This document shows positions 59,233 to 64,000 of a stretch of DNA of 64,000 nt, piece after piece. The position numbers were made by a program, and so were the translations under genes. This DNA comes from Solen grandis (taxonomy: Eukaryota > Mollusca > Bivalvia > Adapedonta > Solenidae), in NCBI GenBank assembly GCA_021229015.1, contig CM037778.1:85216322-85280321 (forward strand). The letters run 5' to 3'. Each line of letters starts with the position of its first letter. Position 1 is the stretch's first letter. The notes below the pieces were generated by a model, which worked only from the letters and a program-made list of their open reading frames with translations, made no database searches and was not told where the DNA came from.

Positions 59233-59310
59233 AACGTACTATATCTGTCTTAATGAAGCAAAGCCCATAGGTAACTGAAAAAAAAACAACCGTCGGTGGG
59301 ACGGTTACAC
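59233..59310 (+). mobile_element. SINE-A 3' fragment
   Basis: ACTATATCTGTCTTAATGAA, GTAACTGAAA and CGTCGGTGGGACGGTTA follow SINE-A tail order with an A-run insertion. Confidence 0.6.
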
Positions 59311-59319
59311 TATACATAC

Positions 59320-60330
59320 AAACACAAAATCAGTCAAACGCCCAATTTAATCTATTAATGAGGTAAACAGAATTCAGATATCAAGATTTAAATGAGAATC
59401 CTGCCGTCATAAAAAGGCTTAAGACTTCAACGTTTCAAACAGTTTATTGTTTTCATATTCATGAGATAAAAAGCAGACATAGTAAATGGAAACAAAACTA
59501 GTTCCTACAAGAACCGCCGAGCTGTATAATAATTTCCAATTTCTATGCGCATATTCAATGGTTGAGATTCAATCTTTCAAATCCACAAGTAAAGTCACAT
59601 CAATACTAGAAAGTTTTTATGCGGAATAATTTTCGCGGATTTCGGGAATAGTTGTTCCCATCAATTTCGACTAAAGTATGTCAAATAATTTAGTTTGAAC
59701 ATAATTCCAAGAGTATAACATATGTCTGATATACAAGCATGAAATTGTCTTTGTTTGATCGTTCAACGAAATTAAATGCCAGTGAAATATAATGATGTCA
59801 CAGACTTCCAAGTTCAAACAATCCCGAGTCAAGACACGTCTCCTGAAAATGTTCTCTAATTTGCTCCATTACTGTGTATAATCATAAATAATTTACAAAG
59901 ACCAATCCAAATTACGAATGCAGGAAAAACAACATGCTTTCCCCAGATGGACTCAAATTTCTGCGGAATGCGACCCAGTCATTTATGTGACAGTGATTCA
60001 TAAATATTTTCTGTGGTAGTGATTCGTGTAAATATATTTTGGAGCACGACGGTTCATCACCGATAAGATCTTAATAGTTATCAGTCAGATCATCATCGGC
60101 AGCAATTGTTTTACAATATATTAAGCTGAGACAAAACCTGTTACTTTTGAGTTCAGAGACGTTTGGTTTACATAAATGAATGAGTGCTTTTAGGAATGCG
60201 CATCTGAGATCAGTTGTAATTTTTTTTAAAACTAGACATATCTTTAGAATATACTAGCGTAGTGAGGAGGAGTAGAGAAATAAGACAGTTTCATAAAATT
60301 GGAATTACTGGGATTTTATGTTAAAATAAA
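59320..60330. other. Upstream region of the receptor; nothing specific seen
   Basis: AT-rich. There is a small direct repeat (GTGATTC...AAATATATTTTG, 59993-60042). No promoter element can be assigned with confidence. Confidence 0.4.
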
Positions 60331-60335
60331 CAAAC

Positions 60336-60536
60336 ATGGAGTTAGACATTCAACGCGTCCAGAGCGAGTTCCATAATGACGAGAAAACACGGATGATACC
60401 TGTCATTGTGTATCTTATGTTTTTATCTGTGTTTGGTTGCCTTGGTAACTGTCTAGGATTTTACGTGTACAAGACGAAGTTTGAAAAATCCAACGCCAGG
60501 TGCTTCTTTATGTTTCTCTCAGCGATGGAGTTTCTG
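60336..60536 (+). CDS. Class A (rhodopsin-like) GPCR, N-terminal fragment cut by an assembly gap
   Basis: 67 codons are visible from an ATG in a fair context (AAACATGG) to the first N. Residues 1-20 form a short hydrophilic extracellular N-terminus without a signal peptide. Residues 21-46 are a hydrophobic first transmembrane helix with the class A hallmark Gly37-Asn38 in GNCLGFYVY. A basic first intracellular loop follows (KTKFEKSNAR), and the second helix starts at CFFMFLSAMEFL. Glu65 falls where class A receptors usually have Asp in the LxxxD motif of helix 2. This arrangement is typical of orphan or peptide-type GPCRs, which are abundant in molluscs; the ligand cannot be inferred. The remaining five helices are missing: sequence after the gap reaches a stop within 13 codons and shows no transmembrane segment, so it may be misjoined, intronic or pseudogenic. 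Confidence 0.75.
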
Positions 60537-60636
60537 NNNNNNNNNNNNNNNNNNNNNNNNNNNNNNNNNNNNNNNNNNNNNNNNNNNNNNNNNNNNNNNN
60601 NNNNNNNNNNNNNNNNNNNNNNNNNNNNNNNNNNNN
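60537..60636. other. Assembly gap (100 N)
   Basis: A placeholder of exactly 100 N inside the receptor; the real length is unknown. Confidence 1.
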
Positions 60637-60831
60637 TGACAGATTCTTTGAATGGGGATGATACCGTTACTTTTTGAAATAATCTAAAAAATTATGCCGG
60701 TAAATATTAAGTCTTTTAAACGACGGTATGTTTGAGATTCTTGGCATGCCCCCCCCCACCCCCTCCACTTCCGATTCTTCTAAACCTCCACCATTCCGCC
60801 GCGTTACTATTTAATTGCATTCCATTTACAG
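60637..60831. other. Post-gap sequence and intron end before the EB exon
   Basis: It contains a C run (60750-60757) and ends in a pyrimidine-rich stretch followed by TTTACAG, a good splice acceptor. The 100-odd bases after the gap read no GPCR-like helix. Confidence 0.5.
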
Positions 60832-60966
60832 CATCAGTACAGAAGAACCTCGGTGAGTCGTGCTCAGGGACAGACGTTTGTGTGCCTGCGGACGCAGTTG
60901 AGTGCTCAAATGGATTATGCTCGTGCAAGGCGGGATACGTGGACAACGGCTCGGGCTGTGTTGTGG
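60832..60966 (+). CDS. Internal exon of an EB/EGF-like cysteine-rich extracellular protein
   Basis: 135 bp bounded by an acceptor (CATTTACAG, AG at 60830-60831) and a strong donor (GTAAGT at 60967-60972). Both introns are phase 1, so the exon is a symmetric 1-1 module of 45 codons, the usual form for shuffled extracellular domains. It encodes SVQKNLGESCSGTDVCVPA followed by a part with ECSNGLCSCKAGYVDNGSGC: six cysteines in the spacing of EB-module or EGF-like repeats, as in multi-repeat scavenger-receptor-like or MEGF-like proteins of molluscs. The reading is likely secreted or the ectodomain of a membrane protein. No partner exon was found to the right up to 64000, and the gap hides the left side. 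It is probably not part of the GPCR. The gene identity is not recognised. Confidence 0.75.
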
Positions 60967-61094
60967 GTAAGTTTTTCACGTGACTTCGACACGTGTAATT
61001 GTTTGAACCCTATCTTCAAAAAGATATACCGATGTTTTCGATTTTTCTCTAAATACCTTTGTTATAAATAACGTACAACTCAACGTAAAAAAAT

Positions 61095-61235
61095 ATACTG
61101 GTTCCCTAAAATTCAGATTATTGTAACTCTAAACTTATGATGAGGACGATATCATTTGATTGCTATTATTATAATGAAGAGGTTTCAACTTTATTTTGAA
61201 GTGAAATTGACATTGCAAACTTATAGTTATGAACG
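61095..61235 (+). repeat. Dispersed repeat, copy 2 (pairs with 58410-58550)
   Basis: Same landmark order and orientation as the first copy, 2.7 kb away. Confidence 0.7.
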
Positions 61236-61269
61236 AATGTAATCTTGAAGTATAACATACGAACTTTTT

Positions 61270-61677
61270 AGCTCACCTGAGCACAACGTGGTTATAGTGA
61301 GCTATTCTAATAGCATTTTGTCCGGCGTCCGTCGTCTGTGTGTCCGTCCGTCTGGCATCAACAGTTTCCTTTAAACAGCATTTCCTACTAAACCGCTGAA
61401 TGGATTTTGACTAAACTTCACAGGAATCATCCTTTTGATGCCCTCTATCAAGGTTGTTCATTTTATATTTATTGGTTGAAAAAGTAGGTCACAGGAGCTA
61501 AAATACATTTTAAAAATGCAAACTTTGAAAATATTCTTCTGCAAAACTGCAAGGCCTAGTTAATTTGGTGTTTAGCATTGTCTAGAGCACCTCTACCAAG
61601 TTTGTTCAAATCATGACCCTGGGGTCAAAATTGGCCCAGTCCAAGGGGTCACTTGATATAACATAGGCTTTTATAGG
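61270..61677 (+). mobile_element. Partial mollusc dispersed element sharing subrepeats with the neighbour
   Basis: It begins TTTTTAGCTCACCTGAGCAC, continues through GTCCGGCGTCCGTCGTCTG and GTCCGTCCGTC, and ends with one subrepeat of the type found next door (CTACCAAGTTTGTTCAAATC, GGGTCAAAATTGGCCC, GGTCACTTGAT). It appears cut at 61677 by the adjoining palindromic element. Confidence 0.75.
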
Positions 61678-63015
61678 AAACAAGAGGGCACAGATGGCCC
61701 TGAATCGCTCACCTGAGAAATATTGCTTTCATTTCCTTTTACAGCATAGTCATACTGAATACAAAATCCACTCAGAAGAACTGCAATATTATCCTAATTC
61801 CACACAAAAATTTTACATGTGGTCCTAAACACAAAGTTTACCCTAGCATGGGACCAATTTTGATCCCAGGGCAATGATTTGAAAACTTGGTGAAGGTCCA
61901 CAAGGCCATGTTACATACCAAATGTCTACACCCATGATCTTGTGGTTTCTGACAAGGATATCTTTTAAAAATCATTCCTATGTAAGTATATGTAGATATC
62001 CATAAGGCAATGTTATACACAAATATCTTAACTCCTGACCTTGTAGTTTCTGACAAGAAGATTTTTCGAGTTTAATTACCTATATAAGCCTTTGTAAAAT
62101 CAAGTGACCCCTGCGGCGGGACCAATTTTGACCCCAGGGCCATGATTTGAACAAACCTTGTAGATGTCAATAAGGCAATGTAATTGAACATCTACCAAGT
62201 TTGTTCAAATCATGGCCATTGGGTCAAAAATGGTCCCGCCCAAGTGGTCACTTGATTTTACATAGGCCTAAATAGGAAAAAAACTAGAAAAATCTACTTC
62301 TCAGAAACCACAAGGCCTACAGTTTTGATATTTGTGTGTAGCATTCTCTAGTAGATCTCTATCAAGTTTGTTAAAATTATGGACCTGAGGTCAAAATTGG
62401 CCCCTCCAGAGGGCTCACTTGAATTGACATAGGCTGATATAGGAAAAAAAAATCTTCTTCTCAGAAACCACAAGGCCTGGGGTTTAGATATTTGGTGTGT
62501 AACATTGTCCTTATGGACATCTACCAGGTTTATTCAAATCATGGTCCTAGGGTCAAAATTGGTCCCGCCCCAGGGGTCACTTGAATTTACATAGACTTAT
62601 ATAGAAAAAAAAATCTCTTCTCAGAAACCACAAGGCCTGGAGCTTAAATATTTGGTATGTAACATTGCCTTATGGACATCGCCCCAGGGATCACTTGATT
62701 TACCATAAACTTACATAGGAAAGATTTAAAAAAAATATCCTTGTCAGAAACAATCATTGGTTTAGATATTTGGTATGTAACATTGCCTTGTGGACCTGAA
62801 CCAGGTTTTCAAATAATGGCCCTGGGGTTAAAATTGGTCCCACGCTAGGGTTAACTTGGGTTTTTTTTGGACCACATGTAACATTTTTGTGTAGAATTAA
62901 GATTATATTGTTGTTCTTCTACATAGATTTTGTATTCGGTATGACTATGTTGTAAAAGGCAATGAAAGCAATATTTCTTAGATGAGCGATTCAGGGCCAT
63001 CTTGGCCCTCTTGTT
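61678..63015. mobile_element. Large palindromic (foldback-type) element with about 170-bp subrepeats
   Basis: The ends AAACAAGAGGGC and GGCCCTCTTGTTT are inverted and stay complementary for about 170 bp (GATGGCCCTGAATCGCTCA, AAATATTGCTTTCATT, ACATGTGGTCC on both sides). Inside, subrepeats carrying CTCAGAAACCACAAGGCCT, TTTGTTCAAATCATGG and GTCACTTGA run outward from a centre at about 62175-62190: roughly two inverted in the left arm, about four direct in the right arm. No frame, non-autonomous. No clear target duplication was found. Confidence 0.88.
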
Positions 63016-63019
63016 TTAA

Positions 63020-63785
63020 TTGCATATGCATTCAAACGTTCAAGTTAATAAAAACAAATTCTTAAAAATAAAGAAATAGAATTTGCAAAATAAAACAAAA
63101 TAGCATATTAAAATGGATATCCCCTTCCATACAAATATAGAGAGGATATTTGTTTGATAGAATATATCAAATGGAGAAGTGATACAATTCAACATTTTCA
63201 TGCGCAGTAAAAATATGAATATATGAAATATATTCCATATCCACTCAATGCAGTCATTTTTTATTTTATGCCAACTGCTGTTATAGACCCATATAGAAAC
63301 CCCATTTAAGTAAAAAAAAGTTGTTTCGGCAGATCTATATTAGTTACACTGTAGGATATGGATTTAATCTCACTGATAGAACACAGTATTATATCAGTTA
63401 GCATGAAATAAAATGAGTTATACACTGAATTTAGCTGATCCCCTAGTCCTGACTTTAGGACCTGCCGAAGAGAAGTACACTGACTATGGCCGGATGTGAA
63501 TCTAAAATAAATCATAATTCACTTTGTAATCGTCGCAAAATGATATACATGGAGTGAACATATTGAATAAGTGATATTTAAATCAACTCGGTAAAAACAT
63601 TGAATTGATTATTCAATTCATGCCAAGATGTTTATCTAATGTCCATTCATAGGGAACCCGTCCCCATTCACTTTAACATGTCAAGACTTCCATTAAAACT
63701 TGAAAACAGAAAAAAGTACTTTTGGTTTCAAATAAAGGTCAATATTTCTTACACAGACAACTAATTTTGACATTTACACGGGATA
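63020..63785. other. No gene seen
   Basis: AT-rich. A 69-codon minus frame at 63306-63515 has no domain. Confidence 0.5.
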
Positions 63786-63789
63786 TTCT

Positions 63790-64000
63790 TGTATGAACTA
63801 AGAGAACACATTATTGCGAGGGAATTCTATTATGAAATAGGAGAACGCGTTGTTGCATGGTATAAACTAGGAGAACGCGCTGTTGTGGGGGTATAAACGA
63901 GTAGAATGCATTGTTTTGGGGTATTATTGTATGAACTTGGAAAACGCGTTGTTGCATGACATAGATTAAAATGGGTTGTTGCATGACATTAACTAGGTGA
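63790..64000 (+). repeat. Degenerate minisatellite running off the right edge
   Basis: About six units of 27-45 bp around GAACGCGTTGTTGCATG and TATAAACTAGGA, variable in length. Continues beyond the window. Confidence 0.8.

Noticed and set aside
60637..60677. Continuation of the GPCR after the gap
   Set aside because: Gap length is a placeholder, so frame is undefined; the following 13 codons carry no transmembrane feature.
1..64000. A new host gene system or gene cluster
   Set aside because: Only one partial GPCR and one EB-type exon have coding support; the remaining structure is explained by mobile elements and satellites.

Overview
The window is AT-rich, intron- and repeat-dominated animal DNA with two 100-base assembly gaps (44583-44682 and 60537-60636). 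No bacterial gene organisation, tRNA gene, rRNA gene or CRISPR array is visible. The organism is most likely a marine bivalve mollusc, possibly a venerid clam. That inference rests on tRNA-headed SINEs with a tail of the type GACG-TTAAACCC, which resemble the RUDI-like SINEs described from clams, on many short TA- or TTAA-flanked MITEs, and on palindromic elements built from about 170-bp subrepeats. Species was not established.

Layout. 1-725 is a 27-bp minisatellite. 0.7-13 kb is mostly unique intergenic or intronic DNA with microsatellites, one TTAA-flanked MITE, one small TIR element and several SINE pieces. 13.4-20.5 kb holds a cluster of CAGT-ended, TA-flanked MITEs interleaved with SINE fragments. 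20.5-40 kb is sparse, with SINEs every few kilobases and one ATG-less coding-like open frame (33593-33952). 40.6-41.5 kb is a 19-bp satellite that has expanded inside a SINE tail. 43.76-44.35 kb is a solo LTR with a GTAT duplication. 45.1-47.3 kb is a foldback-like element that splits a SINE. 53.5-55.0 kb is a dead mariner transposase on the minus strand, carrying both a 24-copy minisatellite grown from its own coding sequence and a SINE with a perfect 11-bp target duplication. 56.5-57.4 kb is a Harbinger-type TIR element with TAA duplications. 61.3-63.0 kb holds a second large palindromic element nested in a relative.

Host genes. Only two pieces look like host coding sequence, both on the plus strand near the right end. 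One is the start of a rhodopsin-class G-protein-coupled receptor (60336-60536), cut by an assembly gap. The other is one 135-bp phase 1-1 exon of a cysteine-rich EB/EGF-like extracellular protein (60832-60966). They are probably different genes. Almost every other ATG-to-stop frame lies in a repeat or is low-complexity and is not presented as a gene. No pathway or operon can be described. The main content is a record of nested transposition and of satellites arising from transposon sequence.
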